Assembly: GCA_033064195.1 (NCBI GenBank)
Contig: JARBJD010000159.1
Location: 62,001 to 126,000, forward strand
Direction of reading: 5' to 3'
Length of the DNA stretch: 64,000 nt
Source of the DNA: Blattamonas nauphoetae
Lineage: Eukaryota; Preaxostyla; Oxymonadida
This document shows, piece after piece, positions 1 through 12,700 of the stretch. Below the pieces are notes generated by a model. That model made no database searches. It was not told where the DNA came from and worked only from the letters and a program-made list of their open reading frames with translations. The translations under genes were made by a program, and so were the position numbers. Numbering within the stretch: the first letter of the stretch is position 1; the number at the start of each line of letters is the position of its first letter.

Positions 1-2647
1 GTCGATTCTTCAGTTACTATCTTCAATGTCGACACTGGAGAAACGATCAAGAAGAGAAAACTTCATTCGCAGCCCGTTCTCTCTCTTTCATTTCATCCAA
101 CGGGTGCATTCCTTGCCACATCATCAGCGGATTGTAGTATTCTTGTGTGGGACATCACTGACCTCCAATTAACACATTCGTTCAAGAATCACACAGAAAT
201 CGTCTCACTCGTTCGTTTTCACCCTGATCCCTCTAAATTCATCCTTGTCTCTTGTTCAAACGATCGTACTGTGCGTGTTTTCGATCTTCTCGAGCGCAAA
301 TGCATCCACCTCTTTGAGGGCTTCCAATCTCCCGTTGTCTCTCTCGAATTCCACCAAACAAAAGGCGGATCGATCATATCAACTGCTTCCAATGATGGAA
401 CAATTTCGCAATGGTCACTTTCCACAGGAAAGCTCCTTCGAACACAGCCATTTGGACACGCCATCGAGGCCATTATGGGATACACTCCGGACCCTCCCGC
501 CGACGTCGTGTGTTCAAACCCTTTCTTGTTTTGTGGGACGCCCGATGGAGTCTTTCTGCTGCATACCAGCGACCTGAAGCTCACTCCACAGCAGTACTCC
601 GCCAGCGTCCTGCACCTCCTCCCTCTCAACTTGGACAGGACGACCGGACAGTTTGAGAGTCTTTTGGTTGTGACTGATGATCAGACTCTCATCCAACTCG
701 ACCCAGACACTCTCGCTCCTCGCTCGTTCCGCTCTGCCAACATCGGCGAAGTGATCTCTGCCAAGTTCATCCAGTCCAACCCCCACTTCATCCCTCCCTC
801 CCTCCTCTCTGCCCTCAATCTCACACACCCGTTCACTCCCAGCTCGTCACTCTCAGTGGCTGTTGCATCAAACTGCAACGAACTCCGACTCTTCTCCCTC
901 TCCACTCAGCACTTCACGCCTCTCTTCGGCCACTCCAACTTTGTGATGTCTGTCGATGTCTCCAAAGACGGAAACTGGATCCTCACTGCTTCCAAAGACA
1001 AAACCGTGCGACTCTGGGGTCGGACGTGGAGGCGGATGAGCGAGGAAGAGGAGCGCCTGTCCAGCTTCGACTCGGCGAGGTGGAACAGGTGGCAGTGCAT
1101 TGCGATTGGAAAGGGCCACGCGCAGTCTGTCCTCAGCTGCTCGTTCAGCAAGAAACTCTTCAAGTTCTCCGTCAAAGCCAAAGTCCCCGTTCTGTCGAAG
1201 AAGGGGAAGGCGAAGTCGGGGAAGAAGGAGGAAGTTGAAGTGCCCTTTCTTGTGCCTCAGTTTGCCATCAGCGGGAGCGAGGACCGGACAATCAAAAAAT
1301 GGGACGTCTTTGCGGCCATCCGCCGGGCTCTCCAGAAACAAGTCAAGGCTTTCGTGAACGACCACTTCGATGGGCCTTCTCCGCAGAACGAGGCGAAGAA
1401 CGAGGACGATGGAGAGGAGGAACAGAATGCCGAAGAGAACGAGATGGTCTGCCTCTCCACTATTGTTGCCCACACGAAAGACGTGAATGTGTGTGCAGTC
1501 TCTCCGAACGATGCCATCGTCGCGACTGGATCGCAAGACAAGGACATCAAACTGTGGTCTTTCTCATCCACCCAAACATCTGTTTTTTCAGTTTCCACGA
1601 CATCTTCTTTCTTCGCCCCGATTTCCACTCTGAAAGGGCATCGGAGGGGCATCTGGGCTCTTTCTTTCTCCCACATCGACCGCCTCCTCGCCTCGGCCTC
1701 TGGAGACTCAACCATCCGCGTCTGGAACCTCGCCGACTACTCGTGCCTGCGCGTGCTGGAGGGGCACTCCGGGGCTGTCCTCAACGTTGCCTTCCTTCCT
1801 CCGCCTGTTGTGGAGGAGAAGGGGGGCAGCGAGGTGTGTCGGGAGCTTGTGTCGAGTGGAGGAGACGGGACTGTGCGAGTGTGGAGCGTCGGGACGGGCG
1901 AGTGTCTGAGTACGTTTGATGAAACACATGACGATCGCATCTGGTCGCTCGACACTATCCAAGTGGAGAGTGAACGAGACGAGGACGAGGGGGACGAATT
2001 AACGGAGCAGAGAGTGAAAAGCCAGCTGAAGATTGTGAGCGGAGCAGCGGATGGCACCATCAAGCTTTTTGACGACGTGACAGCCGCTTTTCGGATGGAC
2101 CAGATTCGAGCAAAGGAGGAGAACATGCAGCAGCAGCAGATGCTCCAAAATGCCATCAACCAGGGCAAGCTGGACTATGCATTCAATCTCTCCGTCGAGC
2201 TCGGCCAGCCGAAGAAGCTGTACGACTCGATCGATGCCATTCTGAAGACATCGGACGGTGTGCTTTTCTCTTCAGTCACTTTCATCCTTTCTTGTCTTCT
2301 CTCCATCATCAGGCCAACCTCGTCTTCTTTCACTCACAGCTGCACTCCAACCGCCAGCCCTCTCGCTCTGCTTGCGGTGGGTGAGTGAATGGAACACGAA
2401 CACCCATTATTCATCGATCGCCCAATTCTTCCTTTCCACAATCCTGAATTGTTTCCCCCCGTCTGTCCTCGTCACTATCCCTTCTGCGAAAGTTGCCATC
2501 CAGTCACTGATACCGTACACCGAGCGGCATTACCAGAGGATCAACCGGATGATGACAGAAGCCCAGATTTATCCTGTCGTGGCTGAAAAAATGAAATTTG
2601 GATATTCAAGCCCGATCAATCTTGATTTGGACGATGAGGAGGACTAA
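1..2647 (+). CDS. UTP13: U3 snoRNP WD40 protein UTP13/TBL3 (5' partial)
   Basis: This is a WD40 scaffold of the UTP-B module of the small-subunit processome, acting in the nucleolus in 18S pre-rRNA processing. The frame is open from base 1, so the N-terminus lies outside the window. Exons are <1..2257 and 2313..2647, with a 55-bp GT..AG intron in phase 1. The protein shows many WD40 blades (for example LTASKDKTVRLWG and LASASGDSTIRVWNL), then the C-terminal helical Utp13 domain, which the intron interrupts. Only the spliced frame gives the conserved stretch LRWVSEWNTNTH that the family has at this point. An acidic insert (EDDGEEEQNAEENE) sits between blades. It ends convergently with the next gene, about 285 bp away. 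The family call is strong; the intron is inferred from frame and homology. Confidence 0.93.
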
Positions 2648-2932
2648 TTTTCACTTCACTGAAGATTGAAGAAATGAGTTGGCACTCCCGATGGATCGAG
2701 ACTCTGGTCTCGATCTTTCACTTCAAATCAAAGTCTCCGAAAGAGCAGGAAATTGGTGGAGTGATTTGTTGAGGTCTCTTGAGTTCTTTGCTGACAATCG
2801 AATTTCGCATCATCCACGAAAGATAATGCCTTGATGTGCAACCCATGGTGAAAAAATGGCAACTGAAATGCCAAATGATAATTAAAAGCGAAATTAATGA
2901 AACAGAAGACATGAGGCCGAAGTTCTGAAGAG

Positions 2933-4199
2933 TCACGATTTCTCCTCTGGTTCCGGGACTATTTGTTTTTGAGAAAGTGGTGACTTAGACACAGGCTGTG
3001 CAGTTCTTCGAGACTGTGAATAAGGATCTGGCTGTGCTTTCCGTGGCGAGTTATTGATGACATGGTTGTAGAAAGCGTTGCAGAGCCAAAAAGAGTCTAC
3101 CTTTGTCAAAATAAATACTCCAAAGAAAGATTGTTCCAGTGACATCATTGAGCCAATTGTGAGTTTCTTCCGTTGATCCTGCTGAGGGTCAGAGGAACGG
3201 CTGATGTTCAAGGTGAGTGTGAAGTCGGGGAGATATATATTGCGTGAGAACATGCAGACGGGAATCTGGAAATTAATGTTTGTTCGTGTAGTGGGTTGAT
3301 TTGGGTTGACAGGGACTACAGTCCCGTCAGGACGGTGCTTTTGTTTGAAGTCAGTGACAGATAGATGAGGAACGATTTCGCTTGGATTCTTTTGAACCCT
3401 ACGAAGAGACATGGCAACAGCCTGAAGTATCATATGATGTTGTTCTTCTTTGCTTTTCCGTGCTTGGAGTTGTTCCAAGTTCATTTTTAGAAGCGACGAT
3501 TGTTGGTTTGACCTTGTGTGAGTTTGGGCTTTGATTAAGTGGCTGAAAAGAGGATAAATTGCATTTTGAAACAGACTCAAATTGCTGAGTGATGTCACTA
3601 TGGTTAATTTCACTCATGCTTGGAATCCTTGAAGGACGGATGACTGGTATGTCGAAATGGGGAGCCTTTGGAAATTCAGGCGGGAGTGGCAATTGTAACT
3701 GCCGAAAAACACCAATTGCCTCATTTTCAGTGAATGCAGAATGAAGTTGCCAATCATTGTCTGAGAGGATTGACAAGAAATGTTTGTCGCAGACCGAATT
3801 TAAGAATCGCGTAGATGTCTCGTAATGTATCCTTTTGAGGAATAGAGGTATTATATAAGAGATAGATCGGTTGAGGAGATTCAGGTGGAGTAAATTGCAG
3901 AACGAGTTCCTTGCTAAAGCATAGCCGATATTGAATCTCGAGGACACTGAGAATGAACTAAAACCGATGGAAAACACAAAAAAGGAAACTCGTGCTTCGT
4001 ACGAAGTTGAATGAGGACGAGAGCCATAGTCAAATGTGGAAACTCTTTCTGACAGTAGAAATTGCCTGCTCTCAGGACGAGTTTGCCGAATTTTTACTGG
4101 AGTATGTTCCTTACAGATTTGCCATTGTGGTAGAGGAGTATCTGAGACTTGCATGGTGGCCATTCGGACGGATGTGGGTATTGATCGAACAACCATCAT
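2933..4199 (-). CDS. Unrecognised 388-residue protein, four exons
   Basis: I do not recognise this protein. Four exons (4199..3990, 3957..3795, 3760..3577, 3542..2933) join into one frame of 389 codons once introns of 32, 34 and 34 bp are removed; all three have GT..AG ends. The unspliced frame also runs open through much of the first part, but the spliced product looks more like a folded protein: exon 2 begins FILSVLEIQYRLCFSKELV and the middle reads PEFPKAPHFDIPVIRPSRIP. The C-terminal half is basic, Gln- and Ser-rich, with a hydrophobic patch near its end and a disordered tail. The start is the ATG at 4199, only about 65 bp from the end of the ferritin gene on the same strand. Gene reality is likely; function is unknown. 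Confidence 0.6.
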
Positions 4200-4265
4200 C
4201 TTAATTGATTGCGAAACAATTGAGAAGATGGATTAATATGTAAAAGACGTGAAGAAAATCAAAAA

Positions 4266-4876
4266 TTATGATCTGAGCTTGGCGATGGCCTTATCAACAG
4301 ATTGAAGAGGATTCCCATCAGCCCGACATTTTTCAAGCATTTCAATGGTTTTTCCGACTGACTCCTCTTCTTCTTGCTGCTCTTCATGGAACCATTTGAG
4401 TAGCTTGTCAATTCCAAGGTGGGGGTCAGCTGCGTCGTACTGTCTAATTTTGGCGTCTAATTCGTTGATCATCGCTGTCACTTTCTTTTCATGTTGGAGA
4501 GCAGCTTTGAATGCATCAATTGGATCATTCCACCTGTCCATATTATTGCAAAAACAAACACACCATTCGGCCTCGGGTTTCTCGTTAGTCAAAAACCGAA
4601 CAGGAACGCCCTTCAGAGTGAGAAATTCTAGAAGACGGAAGGCATGTTCCTCTTCTTCCTTCGCTTGGTCATACATCCAGTATGCCATTCCTGGGAGATT
4701 CTGGGCTTGCATGCATGCACCCATGGCATTGTAGAGATATTGGGCATGTAATTCCTTCTCAGATGAAAGAAGAAAGACACTCAAACTGCACAGATTTGTT
4801 TTTCAATCGCCTCTCTGACGGGTTCTGGGACATCCATCGGAGTTGTTGTGGCTTGTTTCTTCCATTTACACGCCAT
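4266..4876 (-). CDS. Non-haem ferritin of the bacterial FtnA type, three exons
   Basis: Iron-storage ferritin that oxidises Fe(II) and stores it as a mineral core. Exons are 4876..4787, 4757..4565 and 4534..4266, with introns of 29 and 30 bp; together they give 183 residues, a normal ferritin length. Diiron-site ligands are visible: the glutamate in KELHAQYLY, the EEEEH motif of helix B, QHEKK in helix C and HEEQQEEEE in helix D. The spacing and the D-helix HEEQQ pattern resemble bacterial FtnA rather than animal heavy-chain ferritin. The start at 4876 gives a short N-terminus and then the usual first helix. Splicing removes an in-frame TGA after residue 30. A bacterial origin followed by intron gain is an inference; a tree would be needed to support it. 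Confidence 0.9.
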
Positions 4877-5039
4877 GATTGTGACAAAGACAAAAAGTTG
4901 AATCATTTGAGTGTGTATTGCTGGAAAGTCTCTTATGAACACTGGTGGTTCGCATCGCGAAAGTTCAACTTCGATCCAACCCATAAAGCATTGTTTCTCA
5001 CCGTCACTCAACCCCAATCATCGTGTCGTCATCCACCCA

Positions 5040-6569
5040 ATGCCTATTCATACACTTGGTGATGATGACGAAGTGGATCATACAGAACCTGTCCAGAATC
5101 CTTGGGCTGCCTCAACTCAAAACAACCAGCCTGATTCACCAGAACAGACCTTTAGTTGGGGGTCTGGACAAAGCGTAAGTGGTTCCCGGACACGAGATCC
5201 ATCTGAGTATTGCATCACTTGTCGTTTATTCTCACAATTATTCTGTACTCACACTCTCAATCTCAGAGCCAGTGCCCAGCCTTCATCGATAGGTGGACGA
5301 CAACCTTCACATTCGCGCCGATCAGGAATCCATTCATTCTCAGATCTTGATGAAGACGTTCAAGGTCCCCCAAATGCAATGGTGTGCTATCGATGTTCAC
5401 GATTCACCTTTTCTTCGACTCCTCCTACTCGTCTATATTACTCTTCATCACACACTTTTTTGTAGTATCAATCAAATGCGCGCGTTATCCTGAAAGATCC
5501 TCTGTGGAGCAACAATCTACCACCTGATCAGCCTCCAACTTGCGCACAAGTATTTCACGTTCCCTTTTTGACTTGAATCAGTACTGTTTGTATACATGTA
5601 GTTGTGGTTGTTTTGTTGGCCCCTGCTGCAGTCCAGTTCGCAAGAAAGACTGGAGAAAATTTTGGATGATGCTCACGCCGTGGCTGACAATTATCCAAGT
5701 GATCATGTTCATTGTCTCGTGCTGTATTGGAGGCGTCCATGGAGCGGATCTCGCTCCAGCTCAACACGTTCTCCGAAACATGGGTGCAAAAGATGGCTCG
5801 CTCATCAAGTGCAAAGGACAGGTATCATCGAACTCTCCTCGCATTGTTCTGTCTTTATGAAATGCCAATCTCTCACTCCCTTTCTAGGTCTTCCGATGGC
5901 TTACTCCGGTGTTCCTTCATGGAGGAATCTGGCATCTTATCTTCAACTTAATCTTTCAAATTCGAGTCATGTTACCCCAAGAAGCTGAGTGGGGATTTTG
6001 GAAGGCATTTTTCTTTCTCTTCATTTTCAATCATCCAGACATTCGCAATTTATGTCATCAGTGCCATGACAGGATCTTTCTATTCATGCCTTCTCTATCC
6101 GACATCCATCAGTGTTGGTGCCTCTGGTGCATTGATGGGTATCTATGGATACTACTTAGTTGACATTTTCAGTCATTGGAAGCGGTATTCTCTCCCACAG
6201 AAGTTTGCTCTTTTCTCCATTCATTCATTCATTGATTTTCCGTATTACTCAACCTTCCTGATTCAACTATCTCACTTTCATCGATATAGACTCATACAAA
6301 TCATCTCCATACTTCTCTTCATCCTTATTATGGTGATTATCGGTTTTACATCGACGGGTGTCGATAATGGTGCCCATCTGGGTGGATTTATGGGAGGCGT
6401 TGCACTTGCATTAATCATTATTCCTGTTTCGTGTTGGAGAGCTCGACATCAGTTCAAAACGAAGTACAAATGGTCTCTGTTCATCGGAATCGTCCTTGCG
6501 ACAATCTCGACGCTCCTTCCCCTCATTCTGTTCTGGACCGTAACCAACAAATGGCTCTCATGCACTTGA
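5040..6569 (+). CDS. Rhomboid-family intramembrane serine protease
   Basis: A polytopic membrane protease that cuts substrates inside the membrane. The catalytic core is clear: HGGIWHLIFN carries the oxyanion asparagine, SVGASGALMGIYGYY carries the GxSG nucleophile, and NGAHLGGFMGG carries the catalytic histidine. Resolved junctions are 5822..5887 (66 bp), 6005..6038 (34 bp, GC..AG) and 6185..6289 (105 bp). Together they restore a continuous core with the expected helices and the KTFAIYVISAMTGSF segment after the first loop. Exon 1 (5040..5174) encodes an acidic, polar cytoplasmic N-terminus and ends in a strong GTAAGT donor. I could not settle the exons between 5267 and about 5620, because several frames remain plausible there. 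The rhomboid call is firm; the N-terminal gene model is not. Confidence 0.88.
6005..6038 (+). other. 34-bp intron with GC..AG ends in the rhomboid gene
   Basis: The frame breaks between GFWK and TFAIYVIS, two segments that are adjacent in rhomboids. Removing exactly these 34 bases, starting GCATTTTTC and ending ATCCAG, joins them in phase 0. No GT donor nearby gives the same product. This is the only non-GT donor among those I placed. Confidence 0.65.
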
Positions 6570-6713
6570 CTTTATTTCATTCACTGCGTGTTCTTCTTCC
6601 TTTCTCTTGTGTTTGACATGAGTCTCTTCGACGTCTCTTCATTTCACGTTCTACAAACCGAGCACGCAAATTAATCATACAAAGAATTAATCGAAGTGAC
6701 ATTTTCTTCTTTC

Positions 6714-9700
6714 TCAAAGATCCCATCCATAACCGCCAGAGTCATCTCTCCGGCGGTCGTCGAATCCGCTCTGCCTCTCCATCGGTCTCTTCTCGTTGAA
6801 CCTCCTCTCGTTCCGCTCTCTCTTCATCTCATCCTCCCTGCGGAACGAGCCCTTCCGATAATCATCATATCTTGATCGTTCCTTTCCTCGGTCGTAGTGG
6901 GAGTCTCTGTGCGAGTAATCGCGATGGTGAGCGTCTCTCTCTCTTCTCTCCTGATCCTGCATCTCCCTCTGCTGCTGCTTCTTCTTCTCGATGTTCTCGC
7001 TGAAGATCTGCTTGAACCGCGTGATGACCTCGTCGGGTGTCCTTTGTCGCGTTGTCTTGTCAATCATCATCCCCAGCGGAGTGACCCGCACCTCGCGTGT
7101 CTCCATCTCCCTCGACGGCAGGTAGCACAGTGAGAAGCGAGCTTGCTGCTTGCCGTAGCAGAACACATACGGGATGTGTTTGGGGTTTTTCAATCGTTCG
7201 TCCTTCAGGAACTTCTCTGCCTGATTCAGCGAACGGGTGTTCATCTCTTCTGCAGTGAGCACGTGGTACGGGACTCTGATTGGCGAAGTTGTGAAACGGT
7301 TCGAGTTGGTGATCAGAGAAAGGTCGACTGACACAAACTTGGAATGGGTGACGATGAGCGTGCAGAAGTGGATGATCGGTTTGACAACCATGTCAATAAC
7401 CTCGTCGAGTGATTCCACCTTCACTCCGAACACACTCAGCGACCTTCCCAGCGAGAGTGTGTTTGGTTTGTTCATTTCGATGATTTCCATGTGACACGGC
7501 TCCACGTGGTCTTGGAGGATGTACGAGACGATCAGGCGATCCATCGATGTGAGTGAGGGCCGGATGAGCAGACTGCCCGCCTTCCCTTCGCAATCAACCA
7601 GCAGGAACTGTTCGGCTTGTTCTTTGGTCATGTTTTTGTAGTACGGGTGGTTGATCTGCCTGTTGAGCAAGTTCTCTTCGAGCGTCTTCTTCGCGGCAGC
7701 GTCCTTGTCGTGTCTGGAAACAGTCTTCTTCTTCAAGACTTCCAACAGAATCCGATCCACAAACGGATCCTCTGTCTTTCGTTGAACTTTCTCGCGCACA
7801 ATGTTTTCTGTGCAGAGGTCCACACTCATCCGTTCGAAGTTGATCTTTTCGATAAACAGAGTCACGCTTCGGCCGGGGAGGGGCTGGGCAGCGACCTCGT
7901 CCCATCCTGTGGTGAACTCAATCTCGTTCGCCGCGTTGGCGTTCCTCCACGCGTCGCTTGCTGACTGGTCCCATCTCAAGAATCCTCTGAGGCCGTTCGA
8001 GAACCGCATGTAGTATCCTCCTGTGCCATCCCCAGCCATTGTCATGTGGTGTGCGTTCTCTCCGTCAGCAGAATGAGCAGCTTGGAAAGTGAGAGAGTTT
8101 CCGAGTTCAGAGTTGAACATGAAGAACAAGTCGAAAGGCGAGACCGGCTTCTTCTTCTCCACAATCGAGTAATCCCCGCTGGGTGGCTGGATGGTGTACT
8201 GGTTGGTGAGGCCGACATACGTCGAGTCCACCTTCTCAAACTGATTCGGGCTGAACGGGTGGAGAGAATGACTCTTGCTCAGACGGGGATCGCAGTGAGG
8301 ATGCGACAGGAAGGCGACGATCTCTCGGACAGCCCACTCAAACTGTGCGAACGATGTTTTGGGAGAGAAGACGTCGATGGGCTGCTGGTTGATTTTCTCG
8401 ACGATGATGAGAGCATTGGCTTCTTGGAGCTTCTCATCGTACGCATTCTCTTCTTCTGCTTCTTCCTCGTTCCCTGGTGTCGCCTCGTCATCGCTTTGGT
8501 TTCGCGCTTCGTCATCACTGTGCTGTTGTTGTTCCTCGTTATCGCTGTTCTCTTCGTCTGGGTTGACCACTGTCCCTGCCTCTCTCTTCACTTTGGGCTT
8601 CCTTTCGAGGATCTCTGACCCTCCTTCTTGTTCAGGCTCTGCTTCTGCTTCGCCTTTGGCTTCTTCTTTGCGTTTCTCTTCCGCTTCCGGCTTGATGTCT
8701 GCTTCGAGGACGTCTGGTGTTGGAGGACGCGCGTATCGTTGTTTGAAGTCCTCCCACATCAGGTTCGCAAAGAGATGCGGATCAAAGTCTTCAAAAAGGG
8801 CTGTGTTGCCGAAGCACGTTGCGATCTTCTCCCAATCCATCATTTCTGTCTTCCGCTTGTTCTGTTTCGGAGCTGCGCGAGTCTTCTCGTGGTGGGAGAG
8901 GGCGTTGCTAAACACGTCCTCGTTGATGTCATCGTACGTGTTCTCCTGTTTGCGTTCCTTGGCAGCGATGACGTATTCACAGACTTCCTTGACGATGGCA
9001 TACGACTCGCTGTCGATGGCAAGAGAGTCCAAAAAGGCGGAGATGTACGACGACTCGGATTCTTCGTCTTCTCCTCCGCCGCGACGGATTCCTTCGTTCC
9101 TTCCGTCGTGCTCGCCCACTCGGCTGGCCATGATGAACCTGTCAGCGACTGTTTGAGTAGGCGGCTCGTAACTTTGGAAGATTCTGATGTCTGAGCTGTA
9201 GTTGTTGTTGTAGTCGTCCGTTTTGGGGATGACTGAGCTGTACGAAAGGTTGAACAGGACGGGAGTGAGATCGTCGACAATCAGAAAAGAGTTGCAGTTT
9301 CGGAAGATGTCGTTTGGGAGGGCAAACCCTTCACCAACGAGGATGTAGCGCGATTGGATGATCAAGTCGGGTCTGGCTTGGAGTGAGGAGAGCATGATGG
9401 TCGGTGGGATGTTGGCCATCTGCTGAGGTTTGAAGACTTGGGCGAGATCTGCAGCTCGAGTGGGAGGAGGGATTCGTTTCACTTCTGCCCCACTGACCAC
9501 AGCGCGCTGCTTTAGAAGATGAGCAATTCGCTCGCTGAAGCCACTGACAAAACTGAGAACGTGGTAAAAATGAGTGGCTGTGAGCAAGACGGTGTTGATG
9601 TCAACTCCGACAGTGTTCACCGCTTTTCGGATAGCCTGCTCGATGTTGGTCACAATCGAGCTTTCGCTTCCCAATGCAATGAGATCGTGCAGCCTCAACT

Positions 9701-12700
9701 TCTTCACAGCGATCATCAGATTCTTCTGGAATGAGGAGCACGCCTCGAGCGAGAAGATCGTCGACATCGGTGAATCCTCCACACTGACTGCGCTGGCGAC
9801 ACCTGTCTGAAATGCCATGCAGTCTCCGATGCGGAGCGATGAAAAGAGGGACGCGAATTCATGCAGAGGGGACACAAACGCCCGACCAACAGCCAATCCA
9901 CGCTTGACAGATTCGGGATTCACACCGTCTCTCTTCTCGTTCCCGCGAGGAGGAGGAAACTCCTGGATTTCTCGGATGGTTCCGATGTACGCATTGCCAA
10001 TCGAGATATCCCCAAACAGGACAGTCGGATTCTCAGTGAGCCCAAACATGGCCTCGCTGTAGTTGCTGTCATCCCTTTCTCCTTCGTTCGCTCTTCCAAT
10101 CTCAATCAATCGCTTCACCAGCTCCTTCAAGTCTGACTGCAGAAGACGTGTTTTTGGGTCGTTTCCGCAGACCAGGACAGCGGACGGTTGACAGACAAGC
10201 ATGAACATGCGGAGGGTGTTCATGTCCTGCAGATACGGGTTGTTCTGTAGTGTCTTCTCAAATCCAGAGGGGTCCACCTGTGCGCTGGTCGGGATGAGGT
10301 TGACCATGTCCTGGAACATCTCCTTTCGGCGGTTGCGAGTGAGGCCAGGAAGGACAACACTTCCAACAATTCCTCCCAGAGAATCAACACACACGCATGA
10401 CGAGCAAGACATCCCGTCGACAGACCCTCCTCGCATGTCTCCTGGGTCTTCAGCAACCACAACACACACTCTGAATCCGCTCCACTTCGACGCTGATTCA
10501 ATCGACATCCCCTCGCTGCTTTGATTGGAGTAGTCGTCGCTGTACTCAGTGGAGTCTGGTGGGGGATCAGGCATGGTGCACACGCACTTTGACAGTCCAG
10601 ACGGGATGAGTGGCGGCTGCATCAGCTTCTCAAAGATTTCTTCTCCGCACTCTTCTCCGATCAGAGTCTGTCCCAGTTTGAGAGAGGTGTTCCAGATGGA
10701 TGCCAGCAGGTGCTTTTTCATGTGGGTGGTGAAGGCCTTCTCGATTTGGAGGTTTTTGAGACTCTTGAATGGGTCGTCTTCGTTCGAGCTGAGTGAAATG
10801 AAGGGATCGTCGCCATCTGCTTGCTCCGTCGGGTATTCTGCGAAGATGATTCGTCGAATCAGCTCCACACACTCCTTCTGGCCTTCCATCGACAGGAAGA
10901 ACTTGATGATGACGAGGTTCATCCGCTTTGCCTCGTTCAGAAGGATGATGGAGTGCTTTTGTCTGTCGTTCTCCACGCACATCTCAGCGATCGGCTTCCT
11001 CTTCAATCCAATGAGGGAGTCGAATGCGTGGATGTCGAGGGACCGGAAGGGCGCAAGTGACCCTGCGTTGGCTTTCTTTCCGGTCGGCTCGGTTGTGATG
11101 AGGATTGAGCGCTGGACGCTGTGGGCACGGCATCCTGCGCACTTGCATTGAGACTGGCAGTGGCATGTGGGGGAGGACGTCGAGCCGTAAGAAGGATTAG
11201 GCTCGCCGCAGAGAGTGGGAGAGGGGAGTTCGCAGATGGGGTTGGGTGAGCGTGCTGTGAAGTGGGGGAGGAAGTGGCGGGGGAAGAGGAGGAAGCGGCG
11301 GAGGAGGTGTTTGATGATTGTGTTTCGGGAGAGAAGGGTGACAAAAGTGTTCTCCAGCTGGACAAGCTTAGAGTCACTCTTGCTTCCTGTCTCGACGAGG
11401 CGCGTGTGCGACAGGATGTTGCTGGAAAGGAGGAATGTTCGGTCGCTGATGTTGATTTGGCGATCATCCAGCTCGGGGTGGTTCTTCTTCAACTCAGCCT
11501 TCTTCATCTTTGCGAGTTCAGATGCCATCTCACTTTTAATGTCTTTCAGTTGGGCAAAGGCGTTTGTGCAGTCTTCAGCGGTTGGGATCGAGCAGAGGGC
11601 TTCAGCCCAAGGTGGAATGAAGATAGTTGAAGTAAGAGAGTCTGAAGTGAATTCGGATGTTTCACCTTTTTCAGGAAAATGGATGGATTGGGAGTTTCCA
11701 GGTTGAAAATGATGATCTAAGAAGACTGACAGAATCTCGATTTCTGACAATAAATTTTGAAGTTTTGTAACTGTTTCGGAATCCCCCAATCCACTGTCCT
11801 CGGCAGCATGCTTTTCAGCAACTTCAATAAGGCTAGTGATGTTTGGGGTGATGGTCTTGATTTGATTGAGAGCTTCGAGACGCTTCCTTTCTCGATCAAT
11901 CCACATCACATCCCATTTCTCCATCTGCCAGAGGATGTCTTCCGTGAGGGAGGATTCATACGCAGCTCGCCGGTGGGCGATAATGAAAGGAATTTCGTAT
12001 CTCGAGTTTATCATGAGAGTGAGGACAGCGGTGATACAATCCGTAACTTTCTTGCGTTCAGACTGAGTTGAATGCTGTGTCAAAAGACACACCCGTTGAT
12101 TAAGTCTGGATTGAAGATCTTTTCTCCTTTGTTCTTCCTCCTCTTCGATTGGCTCAACGTTATTATTTGCTGGGACTCGGATAAGTCCCATGCGTATAGT
12201 ACTCATGGTTGGAGGTGGTTCACGTTCAGTTTGTGGATGGTAGCCGTATTCCCCGTCTGAGCTGAGGAAATGTGTGGAAATCCAATCGGCTTCCCTCCGT
12301 AGCTCTTTCTCATTAACATGGAAATTTTGGATTTTTTCGACCCAGGTAGGTTCTTCTGGAACGGCTTCTTCTTCCATATTCTCTTTGTGCTCCTCAAGAT
12401 TTTCGTCCTTCATCATTGACTCCTCCTCTGGAAGTGGTGTCGCTTCTGGGACCACTGCGTCTGCACCATCCACATAATCTCCATCCTCTGGATCGAGATC
12501 TTCCTCTCTTTCAAATTGTTCTTTTGCTTCGTCCATCTTTTTCTTCTGTTCCAATCTTTTCTTCCTCATATCATCCAATTCAGTTTCCTTTCCAATGAAC
12601 TCTAGTTCCATTCGTGGGACGATATGCCTGGTCAGTAGTCGTTCCGAAACAGGCGCGTCAAACATTTCACGATCGGCATGCAGTTGGTAGTACAGCCTCT

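Noticed and set aside
2718-2936. A 72-codon minus-strand frame after the 388-residue protein
   Set aside because: It is short, starts within the 3' end of that gene in another frame and has no supporting homology or splice link.
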